Below are positions 36,118 to 45,082 of a DNA stretch of 64,000 nt, one piece after another. The stretch covers positions 1 to 64,000 of the forward strand of contig NZ_BMRB01000009.1 in assembly GCF_014648415.1 (NCBI RefSeq), given 5' to 3'. Below the pieces are notes generated by a model. The model saw nothing but the letters and a program-made list of their open reading frames with translations, did not search any database and had not been told where the DNA came from. This stretch comes from Actinokineospora fastidiosa. Its GTDB lineage: Bacteria > Actinomycetota > Actinomycetes > Mycobacteriales > Pseudonocardiaceae. How positions within the stretch are numbered: the first letter of the stretch is position 1; each line of letters starts with the position of its first letter. The position numbers were made by a program, and so were the translations under genes.

Positions 36118-36780
36118 CGCCTCGGCGTCGAGCAGGTCCAGCAGCGCCTCGTCGATGTCGGGCAGCGACCACACCAGGTGGCGCACGCCGGTCTCGACCA
36201 TGTGCTCGCGCTGGAAGCTGTGCGGGTGGTCGTTGGGCAGGCCGATGAACCCGACGCCGATGTCCTTGGCGAACTCGGCGAAGCGGTTGACGTCGTCGAC
36301 GAACAGGGCCTGGCCGGGCGTGACGCCGTAGTAGTCGACGATCTCGGCGATGCCGGGCCGGAAGTCGTTGGTGCTGATGTACTCCGGCTGGGCGAAGCGG
36401 TCCCGCCACGGGCCGAGGAAGTCGTCGAACGCGGCGCGGTCCATGCCGCCGTAGCAGATCAGCGTGGCGCCCTTCTCGCGCAGCAGGTCGATCAGCTCGC
36501 CCGCGCCCTTGGCCAGGACCATCGGGTGGTCGGCCAGGTAGCGCTCGCGCTCGGCGAAGAACGCCTCGACGGCCTGCCGCCACGTCCACGGACGCCGGAC
36601 AGCCGAGGCCAGGATCGCGCCCGCGACCTCGCGCGGCTGCGAGAGGATCAGGCGTTCGAGGTCGGCGGTGTACTCCACGCCGTGTGCGGTCAGCAGCCGG
36701 TGGATGACCGGGCTGAACGTGTCGGGCAGCAGGACGCCGTCAAGATTGAGACACACCAACTTCAACTGCTGGAACCGCAT
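36094..36780 (-). CDS. HAD-superfamily protein with a substituted nucleophile
   Basis: 228 residues with a HAD fold. Motif I reads LNLDGVLLP, so the phosphorylated nucleophile position is Asn12 instead of Asp, while the second acid (Asp14) remains. Motif II (LICYGGMD) lacks the usual Ser/Thr. Motif IV FVDDVNRF is present. A phosphatase reaction by the normal mechanism is unlikely. GGAGG lies 6 nt before the ATG, which sits inside the end of the butyrolactone receptor gene (41-bp overlap), so it is co-expressed with the regulator. Confidence 0.8.
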   Translation of the reverse strand: MRFQQLKLVCLNLDGVLLPDTFSPVIHRLLTAHGVEYTADLERLILSQPREVAGAILASAVRRPWTWRQAVEAFFAERERYLADHPMVLAKGAGELIDLLREKGATLICYGGMDRAAFDDFLGPWRDRFAQPEYISTNDFRPGIAEIVDYYGVTPGQALFVDDVNRFAEFAKDIGVGFIGLPNDHPHSFQREHMVETGVRHLVWSLPDIDEALLDLLDAEASAGAVWQ

Positions 36781-37417
36781 GGGGGCCTCCGGGGAGCTGG
36801 GCTGGCGGAACCGTGCCGGATGGGGAGAAGGCGGCCAGGCGCCACGGCGGCACCAGACCGGGCAGCGCTATGCGCCACATGTCGGTCACCCGCTCGTGCA
36901 CGTCGGCGCGGCCGGTGAGGACCTCGGACTGGATCTGGATGCCGAGGAACGACCCGGAGATCCAGGTGGCCACCACGTTGGGGTCCAGTCCCTTGTGCAG
37001 GTCGCCCCGGTGCAGCGCGGCCTCGACGTGCCTGCGCGCCACGCCGATCCAGCGCAGGTACGGCTCGGGCCGGGGGGCGACGAAGCTGCCGGTCTCCACC
37101 GTCAGCCGCACACTGGCGCGGACGCGCACGTTGGTCTGCAGCGCGTGCGCGAGCTGGTGGGTGAGGTCGATGATCTGCTGAAGGCCCAGCGACTCCGGGT
37201 CGGTGGGCGTGTCGTCGACGCTGAACTGCTCGTCGACCAGCGCGTGCGCCAGCTCCTCCTTGGAGGAGAAGTGGAAGTAGAACGCGCCCTTGGTGACCCC
37301 CGCCGTCGCCAGGATCCCGGAGAGCCGGGCGCCCTGGAAGCCGTGCTGGTCGATGACCTCGGCGGCGGCGTCGAGGATCTGGGTACGGGTCCGCTCCGCC
37401 CGTTGCTGTTGTGCCAC
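36740..37417 (-). CDS. Gamma-butyrolactone receptor-like TetR regulator (ArpA/ScbR family)
   Basis: 225 residues. The N-terminal helix-turn-helix (ILATAGVTKGAFYFHFSSKEELA) and the C-terminal ligand-domain stretch SGSFLGIQIQSEVLTGRADV followed by MWRIALPG are diagnostic of ArpA/ScbR receptors. These repress antibiotic and autoregulator genes until a butyrolactone binds. GTG 37417 is the likely start, from homology. An 18-bp palindrome upstream of its own gene and a near-identical one in the PKS promoter are probable operators. No AfsA-type synthase is in the window. Confidence 0.9.
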   Translation of the reverse strand: MAQQQRAERTRTQILDAAAEVIDQHGFQGARLSGILATAGVTKGAFYFHFSSKEELAHALVDEQFSVDDTPTDPESLGLQQIIDLTHQLAHALQTNVRVRASVRLTVETGSFVAPRPEPYLRWIGVARRHVEAALHRGDLHKGLDPNVVATWISGSFLGIQIQSEVLTGRADVHERVTDMWRIALPGLVPPWRLAAFSPSGTVPPAQLPGGPHAVPAVEVGVSQS

Positions 37418-37496
37418 TGCTGCTGTGCCCCTTCCGTGAGCGGTGCGGTAGAGGTTTCCCGCAGGGGCCGATCCTGACAGCAAACCGACCGAAAAG

Positions 37497-37514
37497 AAAC
37501 CGCCTGGTAGGTTT
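37497..37514. promoter_or_regulatory. ARE-like operator of the butyrolactone receptor gene
   Basis: AAACCGCCTGGTAGGTTT, arms AAACC and GGTTT. 15 of 18 positions match the operator in the PKS promoter. A related half-site AAACCGACCG lies next to it at 37482. Confidence 0.7.
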
Positions 37515-37702
37515 GTTTCCGGAGATTGTGATAGCGGTCACCTGTTCGACTGGTGCTCGCAGCCTCCGGCCATCTTGATCGAAACGGTCGCCATGACTAG
37601 CTGATGCCTGCTAGTTTCCCAGGTGGCAGCACATTTACGAGCGAGCACTCAGGTTTGGTACCAGACCTTTGCCGCGGACTCCGCAGGTGGGTGACCCGGC
37701 CG

Positions 37703-37731
37703 TTGACAAACCGGCCGGTCGGTTTTATCTT
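37703..37731 (+). promoter_or_regulatory. PKS promoter with ARE operator in the spacer
   Basis: TTGACA, 17 bp, TATCTT: a strong -35/-10 pair. The palindrome AAACCGGCCGGTCGGTTT (37708-37725) fills the spacer, so receptor binding would block transcription directly. Confidence 0.8.
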
Positions 37732-37833
37732 TCGGACATCGCTGGACCAGCGACCCGCACGGGCCGGTCCCAGCCGCCTCGGGGGAGGCGGGCGCGGCCG
37801 CTGGTCGGAGGACCTGCAGTGGGGAGTGGGCGC

Positions 37834-40800
37834 ATGCCGGGTTCCGAGCCGATCGCCGTGGTCGCCATGGCCTGCCGGTTGCCCGGCGGGATCGACACCC
37901 CGGACGCCTTCTGGCGCCTGCTGGCCGACGGCGGCGACGCCATCGAGCCGTTCCCGGCCCGCTGGGACGGCCTCGACCTGCACGACGCCGCCGTCCACGA
38001 CGGCGGTTTCCTGCACGACGCCGACCGCTTCGACGCCGCCTTCTTCGGGCTGTCCCCGCTGGCCGCGCAGGCCATGGAGCCCGAGCGGCGCATCGCGCTG
38101 GAGGCCGTGTGGGAGGCGATGGAGCGCGCGGGGATCAGACCCGACGCCGACATCGGCCTCTACCTCGGCGCCACCGACTACCTCGACCGCGGTGTCGTGC
38201 GCGGCAGGCACCCTGGCGGACTGGCCGCCCGCGTCGCCGCCACCATCGGCCTGCGCGGTCCGGAGACCACAGTGGACACCGCGTGCTCGTCGTCGCTGGT
38301 CGCGATCGACCTCGCCGTGGCCGCGCTGCGGGCCGGGGAGTGCGCGGTCGCGGTCGCGGGCGGGGTGACCGTCATGACGACGCCCTCGGCCTACGTGGAC
38401 GCACCCACCGGCAACGCCCCGGACGGGCGGTGCAAGAGCTTCTCGTCGGACGCGGACGGCACGGGCTGGGCCGAGGGCTGCGGCGTCCTGGTGCTCAAGC
38501 CCCTGGCCGCCGCGCTCGCCGACGGCGACGACGTCCTCGCCCTGCTGCGCGGGTCGGCAGCGGGCCCGCACGACCAGGAGTCCGTGCTGCGCGCCGCACT
38601 GGCCGACGCGGGACTGTCCCCGGGCGACATCGACGCGGTCGAGGCGCACGGCGCGGGCGACGCCGACGGCGACGCCGAGGAGGCCGCCGCGCTGGCCGCG
38701 GTCCACCGGGACCGGGACCGCCCGCTGTGGCTCGGCTCGGCGAAGTCGAACGTCGGGCACACCCAGGCGGCCGCGGGCGTCACCGGGGTCATCAAGGCCG
38801 TCCTGGCGCTGGGGCACGAGGTGCTCCCGCCCTCGGCGCACTCCGCCCGACCCGCCGGGCTGCCCGGCGAGCTGACGCTGCTCACCGGGCCGGTGCCGTG
38901 GCCGCGGGGCGCGCGGCCGAGGCGGGCGGGGGTGTCCGCGTTCGGGCACGGCGGGACCAACGCGCACCTGATCGTCGAGGAGGCGCCGCGCCCCCGGCCG
39001 GTGGCGCGGGACGAGCCGGACGCGACGGCGTACCCGGTCGTGCTGTCCGGCCACGACGAGACGGCCGTCCGCGCGCAGGCGCGCAGCTGGGCCGACCACC
39101 TCGCGGGCGAGGAGGCGCGGGTGCTCGACGTGGCCATGACCGCGGCGCTGCACCGCACGTCCTTCGGCGTGCGGGCGTGCGTCACCGCCTCCGGCCGCGC
39201 CGAGCTGATCTCCCGCCTGCGCGACGTCGCCGACGGGATCGTGCTGCCCGAGCGGGCCGCCGACGGCGGGCTCGCCATGGTCTTCACCGGCCAGGGCGTG
39301 CAGCGGCCGGACACCGGACACGCGCTGCGCGCGGCGTTCCCCGTGTTCGCCGAGGCGTTCGACGCGGTGTGCGCGGAGTTCGACCCCGACGTCCGCGCTG
39401 CCGTCCTCGGCGGCGGCGACGCCGTCGCGCACGACCCGGGGATCGCGCAGCCCGCGCTGTTCGCCGTGCAGGTGGCGCTGTTCCGGCTGTGGGTGTCGTG
39501 GGGCGTGCTGCCGTCGGCGGTGACCGGGCACGCGGTGGGCGAGCTGGCCGCCGCGCACGTCGCGGGCGTGCTGTCGCTGCAGGACGCGGCCCGGCTCGCG
39601 GTCGCCCGCGGGCGGCTGGCCAGGGCGTGCCCCGGCGGGGCGATGGCGGCGGTCGGGCTGTCCGAGGCGGACACGATCGACGCCGTGTCCGATGTGGACG
39701 TGGCGGTGGTGGGGTCGGGCGACCCGGGCGAGACGGTCGTCGCGGGGCCGGAGCACGCGGTGCTGGAGGCGGTCGACCGGGTCAGGGCGCTGGGGGTCCC
39801 GGTGCGGCGGCTGACGGTGGCCTCGGCGTACCCGGGCCAGGGCGCCCTGCTCGCCGAGTACGGCGCGGTCGTGCGCTCGTGCACCTGGCAGGCGCCGGAA
39901 CTGCCGCTGGTCAGCGCGATGACCGCCGAGTGGATGGGCCCGGACCTCGCGCCCGGCGACGGCGTGCGCGCCCCGGGCTACTGGATCGACCAGCTCGGCG
40001 GCGCGGTGCGCTTCGCCGAGGCCATCCGGGTGCTCGAGGACGCCGGGATCGGCGGCTACCTGGAGTGCGGCCCGGGTCCGGTGTGGACGGCGACGGCGCT
40101 GGCCTGCCTGCCCGCCGACTCGCCGAGCCGGTTCCTGCCCAGCCTGTCCGGCGACGACGAGACCCGCGACGTGCTGGCCGCGCTGGGCGCGCTGCACGTG
40201 GCCGGGCAGGAGGTCGACTGGGCCACCGTCTTCGCCGGGCGCGCCGCGCGGCGGGTGGCGCTGCCGCCGTACGGGTTCCAGCGCGAGCGCTACTGGCTGC
40301 CCGTCGCGCGCTCCGGCGGCGACCTGCGGCCGGTCAGCCCGGAGGCGCTGCCGCACCCGTGGCTGGACGCGGTGACCAGCACCGCCGACGGCGAGGGGCA
40401 CCTGTTCACCGGGCGGCTGTCCGTCGCGGCGCACCCGTGGCTTGCCGACCACCGGCTGTTCGGGACGATCGTGGTCCCGGGCACCGGGTTGGTGGAGCTG
40501 GCCGCCGCGGCGGCCGACCAGGTGGGCGCGGCCGGGATCGGCGAGCTGTCGCTGGCCCGCCCGCTGGTGCTGCCGCCCACCGGCTATGTCCGGCTGCGGG
40601 TCACCCTGGGCGCGGAGGCGGCCGGGCTGCGCCCGATCGCGCTGTACTCCCAGCCCGAGGACGCCTCGGACGGCTGGACCCTGCACGCCGTGGGCACGGT
40701 CGTCACCGAGTGGGCCGAGCACGAGCCGGGGTGGGACTCCTGGCCCATGGCCGACCCGGTCTCGGTGTCCGGGCTGCACGCGCGGCTGGTGGCGCAGGGC

Positions 40801-42372
40801 CTGGTCTGCGGGCCCGCGTTCCGGGGGCTCACCGAACTCGGCAGGGTGGGCGACAGCGCCTATGGCGTCGTGCGGGTGCCCGAGCAGCTGGAGGGCGACT
40901 TCGACGGCGTCCACCCGGCGCTGCTCGACGCCGTGCTGCACGCGCTGGCCGCGCTGCGGCCGACCGGCGGGCTGCTGATGCCGGTCGCGTGGCGCGGGGT
41001 GACGCTCTACGGCTCGTCGGGCACGCACCTGCGGTTCCGGCTGGACCTGGTCGACCGGGGCGAGCACAGCGTGGCCCGGCTCTGGGTGACCGACGACGAG
41101 GACATGCCCGTCGCGCACGTCGACGAGCTGCGGCTGCGTCCGGTCACCGCCGAGCAGGTCCGCGCTGGCGACCCGGCCCGGCACCTGTACCGGGTCGACT
41201 CGGTCCCGGTCGTCGTGCCGCCGTCGGCCCCCGGCGCCACCTGGACCCTGGCCGACCTGCCCGCGCTCGCCTCGGCCCCGGCCCCGTCGCGGCTGGTGAT
41301 CGAGGTGCCGAGGGCGGGCGGGGCGGACGTGGCCGCCGCCGTCCGGGCCAGCGTGGTGGGCGCGCTGGACGTCCTGCAGGCGCTGCTGGCCGATCCCCGG
41401 CTGGCCTCGACCGAACTGGTCTGGGTGACCCGAGGCGACCTCGCCGCCGCCCCCGTCCGCGGGCTGATCCGCGCGGCCAGGGCCGAGCACGGCAACCGGC
41501 TGCGCCTGATCGACGCGCCGCCGGGCGCGGACGTGACCGCGGCGCTCGCGGTGACCGACGAGCCGGAGCTGGTCGTCCGCGACGGCGTCGTGCGGGCGGT
41601 GCGGCTGGCCCGCGCGGTCGCCCCCGACGCCCCGCCGCGCCCGCTCGGGCCCGCGGGCACGGTCCTGATCACCGGCGGCACGTCGAAGCTGGGCAGGCTG
41701 GTGGCGCTGCACCTGGTGCGCCGGTACGGCGTGCGGCACCTGGTGCTGACCTCGCGCAGCGGTCCGTTCTCGCCGGGGGCGGCCGAGGTCATCCGGGAGC
41801 TGATGGACGCGGGCGCGCAGTCGGTGCGGGTGCCCGCGTGCGACGTGGCCAACCGCGCGGACCTGGAGCGCGTGCTGGCCGGTGTGGACCGCAGGCTGCC
41901 GCTGCGCGGGGTGTTCCACCTCGCGGCGACCGGCGAGGACGCGGCGCTGACCGACCAGACGGCCGAGCGGATCGACCGGGTGCTGGCCCCGAAGGTGGCG
42001 GGCGCGCTGCACCTGGACGCGCTGACCTCGGGGATGGACCTGTCGGCGTTCGTCCTGTTCTCCTCAGCGTCCGGCGTGCTGGGCGCGGCGGGCCGGTCCG
42101 CGCACTCGGCGGCGAACACGTTCCTGGACGCCCTCGCCGAGGACCGGCGCGGCCGGGGCCTGGCCGGGTCGAGCCTGGCCTGGGGCCATTGGTCGGCCCT
42201 GCCCGGCCCGGACGGCGCGGCCACCGAGGGCGCGCTCACCACGCCCGAGGCCCTCCGCCTCCTGGACGCCGCGCTGGCCCGCGCGGACACCCACCTGGTA
42301 CCGGCCAAACTGGACATGTCGAGCGGCGCGGAGACCCCGCCGCTGCTGCGGTCGCTGCACCCCGGCCGCTAG
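37834..42372 (+). CDS. Type I PKS-like protein, KS-AT-DH-KR, with null AT and KR and no carrier protein
   Basis: 1512 residues. KS: Cys151 in DTACSSS, EAHGAGD and NVGHTQAAAG are present, so the condensing site looks intact. AT: the nucleophile motif reads GHAVGE (Ala567 for Ser), and the usual HAFH segment reads SAYP (Pro667 for His), so it cannot load extender units normally. DH: His873 in HRLFG and Asp1032 in LLDAVLH look intact. KR: GGTSKLG is present, but the catalytic Tyr position is His1424 (GRSAHSAAN). The protein stops right after KR (LLRSLHPGR); there is no ACP or thioesterase. The reading frame is open throughout, so this is not a recent frameshift. Confidence 0.9.
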   Translation: MPGSEPIAVVAMACRLPGGIDTPDAFWRLLADGGDAIEPFPARWDGLDLHDAAVHDGGFLHDADRFDAAFFGLSPLAAQAMEPERRIALEAVWEAMERAGIRPDADIGLYLGATDYLDRGVVRGRHPGGLAARVAATIGLRGPETTVDTACSSSLVAIDLAVAALRAGECAVAVAGGVTVMTTPSAYVDAPTGNAPDGRCKSFSSDADGTGWAEGCGVLVLKPLAAALADGDDVLALLRGSAAGPHDQESVLRAALADAGLSPGDIDAVEAHGAGDADGDAEEAAALAAVHRDRDRPLWLGSAKSNVGHTQAAAGVTGVIKAVLALGHEVLPPSAHSARPAGLPGELTLLTGPVPWPRGARPRRAGVSAFGHGGTNAHLIVEEAPRPRPVARDEPDATAYPVVLSGHDETAVRAQARSWADHLAGEEARVLDVAMTAALHRTSFGVRACVTASGRAELISRLRDVADGIVLPERAADGGLAMVFTGQGVQRPDTGHALRAAFPVFAEAFDAVCAEFDPDVRAAVLGGGDAVAHDPGIAQPALFAVQVALFRLWVSWGVLPSAVTGHAVGELAAAHVAGVLSLQDAARLAVARGRLARACPGGAMAAVGLSEADTIDAVSDVDVAVVGSGDPGETVVAGPEHAVLEAVDRVRALGVPVRRLTVASAYPGQGALLAEYGAVVRSCTWQAPELPLVSAMTAEWMGPDLAPGDGVRAPGYWIDQLGGAVRFAEAIRVLEDAGIGGYLECGPGPVWTATALACLPADSPSRFLPSLSGDDETRDVLAALGALHVAGQEVDWATVFAGRAARRVALPPYGFQRERYWLPVARSGGDLRPVSPEALPHPWLDAVTSTADGEGHLFTGRLSVAAHPWLADHRLFGTIVVPGTGLVELAAAAADQVGAAGIGELSLARPLVLPPTGYVRLRVTLGAEAAGLRPIALYSQPEDASDGWTLHAVGTVVTEWAEHEPGWDSWPMADPVSVSGLHARLVAQGLVCGPAFRGLTELGRVGDSAYGVVRVPEQLEGDFDGVHPALLDAVLHALAALRPTGGLLMPVAWRGVTLYGSSGTHLRFRLDLVDRGEHSVARLWVTDDEDMPVAHVDELRLRPVTAEQVRAGDPARHLYRVDSVPVVVPPSAPGATWTLADLPALASAPAPSRLVIEVPRAGGADVAAAVRASVVGALDVLQALLADPRLASTELVWVTRGDLAAAPVRGLIRAARAEHGNRLRLIDAPPGADVTAALAVTDEPELVVRDGVVRAVRLARAVAPDAPPRPLGPAGTVLITGGTSKLGRLVALHLVRRYGVRHLVLTSRSGPFSPGAAEVIRELMDAGAQSVRVPACDVANRADLERVLAGVDRRLPLRGVFHLAATGEDAALTDQTAERIDRVLAPKVAGALHLDALTSGMDLSAFVLFSSASGVLGAAGRSAHSAANTFLDALAEDRRGRGLAGSSLAWGHWSALPGPDGAATEGALTTPEALRLLDAALARADTHLVPAKLDMSSGAETPPLLRSLHPGR

Positions 42373-42453
42373 CCACACGATCGGGTGAGGCGGCTAACGG
42401 CCCGGCCCGCCGCCCGCGAAATCCCCAGCGGACGGACGGTGGGGGTGGTCCCG

Positions 42454-42828
42454 GTGAACCGAGCCCGGTCGGTGGGCCTGGTGGTCGCGGTCGCGCTGCT
42501 GACGGGCTGCCGGGGACACCCCGGCCTCGACGACGGGCCCGCGCTCCGGCCGCCCGCGTCGCCCGCGTCGACCGTCGTTCCACCGGCGCCCACGCGGGTC
42601 GTCCCAGCGGCGCCCACGCGGATCGACGGCCCGCCGGGAACGGGACCCGAGGAGATACCGGGAGTGCCGAACCCTCCGTCGAGGTCTGTTCCGCCGTCAT
42701 GCCCGCGATACTGCGGCGACCCGGACGCCGCCGAGCCCGGGGAGCGGCCGCCTGACGAGATCCCCGGGGTGACGGTCGTCCCCACGCTCCCGGCCCCGTC
42801 CGACGTCGACGCCACGGAGGCGCCGTGA
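42454..42828 (+). CDS. Small proline-rich lipoprotein
   Basis: 124 residues. Signal peptide with lipobox ALLTGCRG, then a Pro/Thr-rich disordered region and two DEIPG/EEIPG motifs. GTG 42454 is chosen for GGGGG 8 nt upstream. The stop overlaps the GTG of the next membrane protein gene by 4 bp, so the two are coupled. Function unknown. Confidence 0.7.
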   Translation: MNRARSVGLVVAVALLTGCRGHPGLDDGPALRPPASPASTVVPPAPTRVVPAAPTRIDGPPGTGPEEIPGVPNPPSRSVPPSCPRYCGDPDAAEPGERPPDEIPGVTVVPTLPAPSDVDATEAP

Positions 42829-43619
42829 GCGAGAAGGAGGACGTGCGGGGTCTGCTCGAACTCGTCGGGCTCGTGGTCGCGCCCGTGACCGCGGTGACCG
42901 CCGTGCTCATGTACTTCGGGTGGAACCGGCAGAACGCGATCTACGGCTACTTCGGCGTCGACCACGCGGTCCTGAGGTTCTCCGCGCAGGACTACCTGCT
43001 GCGCAGCGTCGGCGTCGTGTTCAAGCCGCTCGCGGTCGTGCTGGGCGTGCTGGTGCTGCTCGTCGCCGTCCGGCGGGTGGCCGCACGGCTCGACGCCGTG
43101 ACCGTCCCGCTCGGGCGCGGGGTCAGGCTCCCCGCGGTGCAGGCGGTCAGGATCGGCGTCGCCGTGATCGCGCTCGTGTGGGCGGTCTCGGCGCTGGCCG
43201 GGCACGCCGAACCGCTGACGGGCGCGCTCGCCCTGGCCCTCGCCGCCGTGCTCGGCGGTCCGCCGCTGCACGGGACCGAGCGGCCGTTCCGGGGACGCGT
43301 CCTAGTCGGCTCGGTGGTGGCGTTCGCGGTGTTCTGGGCGGCCGCCGTCCACGCTGGCCGCGGCGGGACGGCGCTCGCCGAGCACATCGACCGGAACCCC
43401 GACGCCCAGCCCGCCCTCACCGTCTACAGCACCGAGCGGCTCACCCTGCCCGGCGAGACCGTCGTCGGCCCCTCGACGTACCGCTACACGGGACTGCGCC
43501 TGCTGTCCTACGCCAACGACCGCTGGGTCGTCATCACCGGCCGCGACCCCGAGCGCGGCAGGCTCACGCTGACGCTGCTGCGCGACACCGACCGCGTCCG
43601 GGTCGAGGTCACCGACTAG
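42825..43619 (+). CDS. Multi-pass membrane protein of unknown function
   Basis: 264 residues with about five hydrophobic segments (for example LVVAPVTAVTAVLMYF and AVIALVWAVSALAG). A C-terminal extracytoplasmic-looking domain of about 90 residues follows. GTG overlaps the lipoprotein stop. No family recognised; the pair may form one envelope complex. Confidence 0.75.
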   Translation: MSEKEDVRGLLELVGLVVAPVTAVTAVLMYFGWNRQNAIYGYFGVDHAVLRFSAQDYLLRSVGVVFKPLAVVLGVLVLLVAVRRVAARLDAVTVPLGRGVRLPAVQAVRIGVAVIALVWAVSALAGHAEPLTGALALALAAVLGGPPLHGTERPFRGRVLVGSVVAFAVFWAAAVHAGRGGTALAEHIDRNPDAQPALTVYSTERLTLPGETVVGPSTYRYTGLRLLSYANDRWVVITGRDPERGRLTLTLLRDTDRVRVEVTD

Positions 43620-45082
43620 ACGGTGCGGGGGAAGCCCAGGTCGACCCCGCCGTGGCTGGGATCGGGCCAGCGGGTGGTGACGACCTTCGTGCGGGTGAAG
43701 AAGTGCACGCCGTCGGGGCCGTAGGCGTGGGTGTCGCCGAACAGTGAGTCCTTCCAGCCGCCGAAGCTGTAGTACCCGACGGGCACCGGGATGGGGACGT
43801 TCACGCCCACCATGCCGACCTCGATCTCGTTCTGGAACCGGCGGGCCGCGCCGCCGTCGGTGGTGAAGACCGCCGTGCCGTTGCCGTAGGGGTTGGCGTT
43901 CACCAGGTCCACCGCCGCCGGGTACGACGGCACGCGCACCACCGACAGCACCGGGCCGAAGATCTCGTCGGTGTAGACCGACATGTCCGGCCGGACCCGG
44001 TCGAACAGCGTGGGCCCCAGCCAGAAGCCGGAGCCGTCCACCGCGCGCCGCCTGCCGTCGACCACCAACTCCGCGCCCTCAGCGACACCGGCGTCCACAT
44101 AGGACGCCACCCGGTCGCGGTGGGCGGCGGTCACCAGCGGGCCCATGTCCTCGCCCATCCGCAGCGCGTCGACCCGGGTGGCGATGCGGCCGACGAGGTC
44201 GTCGGCGATGCCGCCGACCGCGACGACCACCGAGATCGCCATGCAGCGCTCGCCCGCCGAGCCGAAGCCAGCGGACACCGCGGCGTCGGCGGCCAGGTCG
44301 AGGTCGGCGTCGGGGAGCACGACCATGTGGTTCTTCGCCCCGCCCAGCGCCTGGACGCGTTTGCCCGCGCGCGTGCCCGTCTCGTACACGTGCCGCGCCA
44401 CCGGGGTGGAGCCGACGAACGACACCGCCCGCACGTCCGGGTGCGTCAGCAGGCCGTCCACCGCGGCCTTGTCGCCGTGCAGGACGTTCAGCACGCCGTC
44501 GGGCAGCCCGGCCTCGGCCCACAGCCCGGCCAGGAAGTTCGCCGCGGACGGGTCCTTCTCCGACGGCTTGAGCACGACCGCGTTCCCGCACGCGACCGCC
44601 GCGGGCACGAACCACAGCGGCACCATCGCCGGGAAGTTGAACGGCGAGACCACCGCGACCACGCCGAGCGGCTGCCGGATCGAGTGCACGTCCACCCCGC
44701 GCGAGGCGTTCTCGCTGAAGCCGCCCTTGAGCAGGTGCGGGATCCCGCAGGCGAACTCCACCGCCTCCAGCGCCCGCGCCACCTCGCCGCGCGCGTCGTC
44801 GACGACCTTGCCGTGCTCGGCGGAGACGATCGCGGCCAGGTCGTCCCCGCGCCGCCGCAGCAGCGCCCGGAACTCGAACAGCACCGCCGAGCGCGCGGCC
44901 AGCGAGGCGTCCCGCCAGCCGGGGAACGCGGCGGCGGCCGCGGCCACCGCCTCGTCCACTTCGGACTGCCCGGCGAAGTCGACGCGGCCGCGCACCGCGC
45001 CGATCGCCGGGTCGAACACCTCCCCGGAGCGCTCGGCGGTCCCCGTCCACGGCTTGCCGGAGATCCAGTGCGTGATCCTCAC
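43616..45082 (-). CDS. mmsA: CoA-acylating (methyl)malonate-semialdehyde dehydrogenase
   Basis: 488 residues of the aldehyde dehydrogenase family. Converts malonate or methylmalonate semialdehyde to acetyl- or propionyl-CoA. VSPFNFPAMVPLWF and GSAGERCMAIS with the catalytic Cys are the MmsA/IolA signatures. GTG overlaps the upstream transaminase stop (GTGA). With the transaminase it completes the breakdown of beta-alanine or 3-aminoisobutyrate from pyrimidines. Confidence 0.92.
   Translation of the reverse strand: MRITHWISGKPWTGTAERSGEVFDPAIGAVRGRVDFAGQSEVDEAVAAAAAAFPGWRDASLAARSAVLFEFRALLRRRGDDLAAIVSAEHGKVVDDARGEVARALEAVEFACGIPHLLKGGFSENASRGVDVHSIRQPLGVVAVVSPFNFPAMVPLWFVPAAVACGNAVVLKPSEKDPSAANFLAGLWAEAGLPDGVLNVLHGDKAAVDGLLTHPDVRAVSFVGSTPVARHVYETGTRAGKRVQALGGAKNHMVVLPDADLDLAADAAVSAGFGSAGERCMAISVVVAVGGIADDLVGRIATRVDALRMGEDMGPLVTAAHRDRVASYVDAGVAEGAELVVDGRRRAVDGSGFWLGPTLFDRVRPDMSVYTDEIFGPVLSVVRVPSYPAAVDLVNANPYGNGTAVFTTDGGAARRFQNEIEVGMVGVNVPIPVPVGYYSFGGWKDSLFGDTHAYGPDGVHFFTRTKVVTTRWPDPSHGGVDLGFPRTV

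Larger units (their letters stand above)
37418..37833. other. Divergent regulatory region between receptor and PKS genes
   Basis: About 415 bp with two ARE-like operators and a clear promoter for the PKS gene (listed separately). The stretch 37481-37620 appears lower in GC than the flanks. No gene is convincing in it. Confidence 0.6.

Noticed and set aside
37597-42012. A 1471-residue minus-strand ORF opposite the PKS gene
   Set aside because: Antisense shadow; no domain and repetitive composition, whereas the plus strand has KS, AT, DH and KR.
42373-42755. Possible ACP domain after the PKS stop codon via frameshift
   Set aside because: All three forward frames after 42372 were read; no DSL-type carrier motif is present, only a lipoprotein gene.
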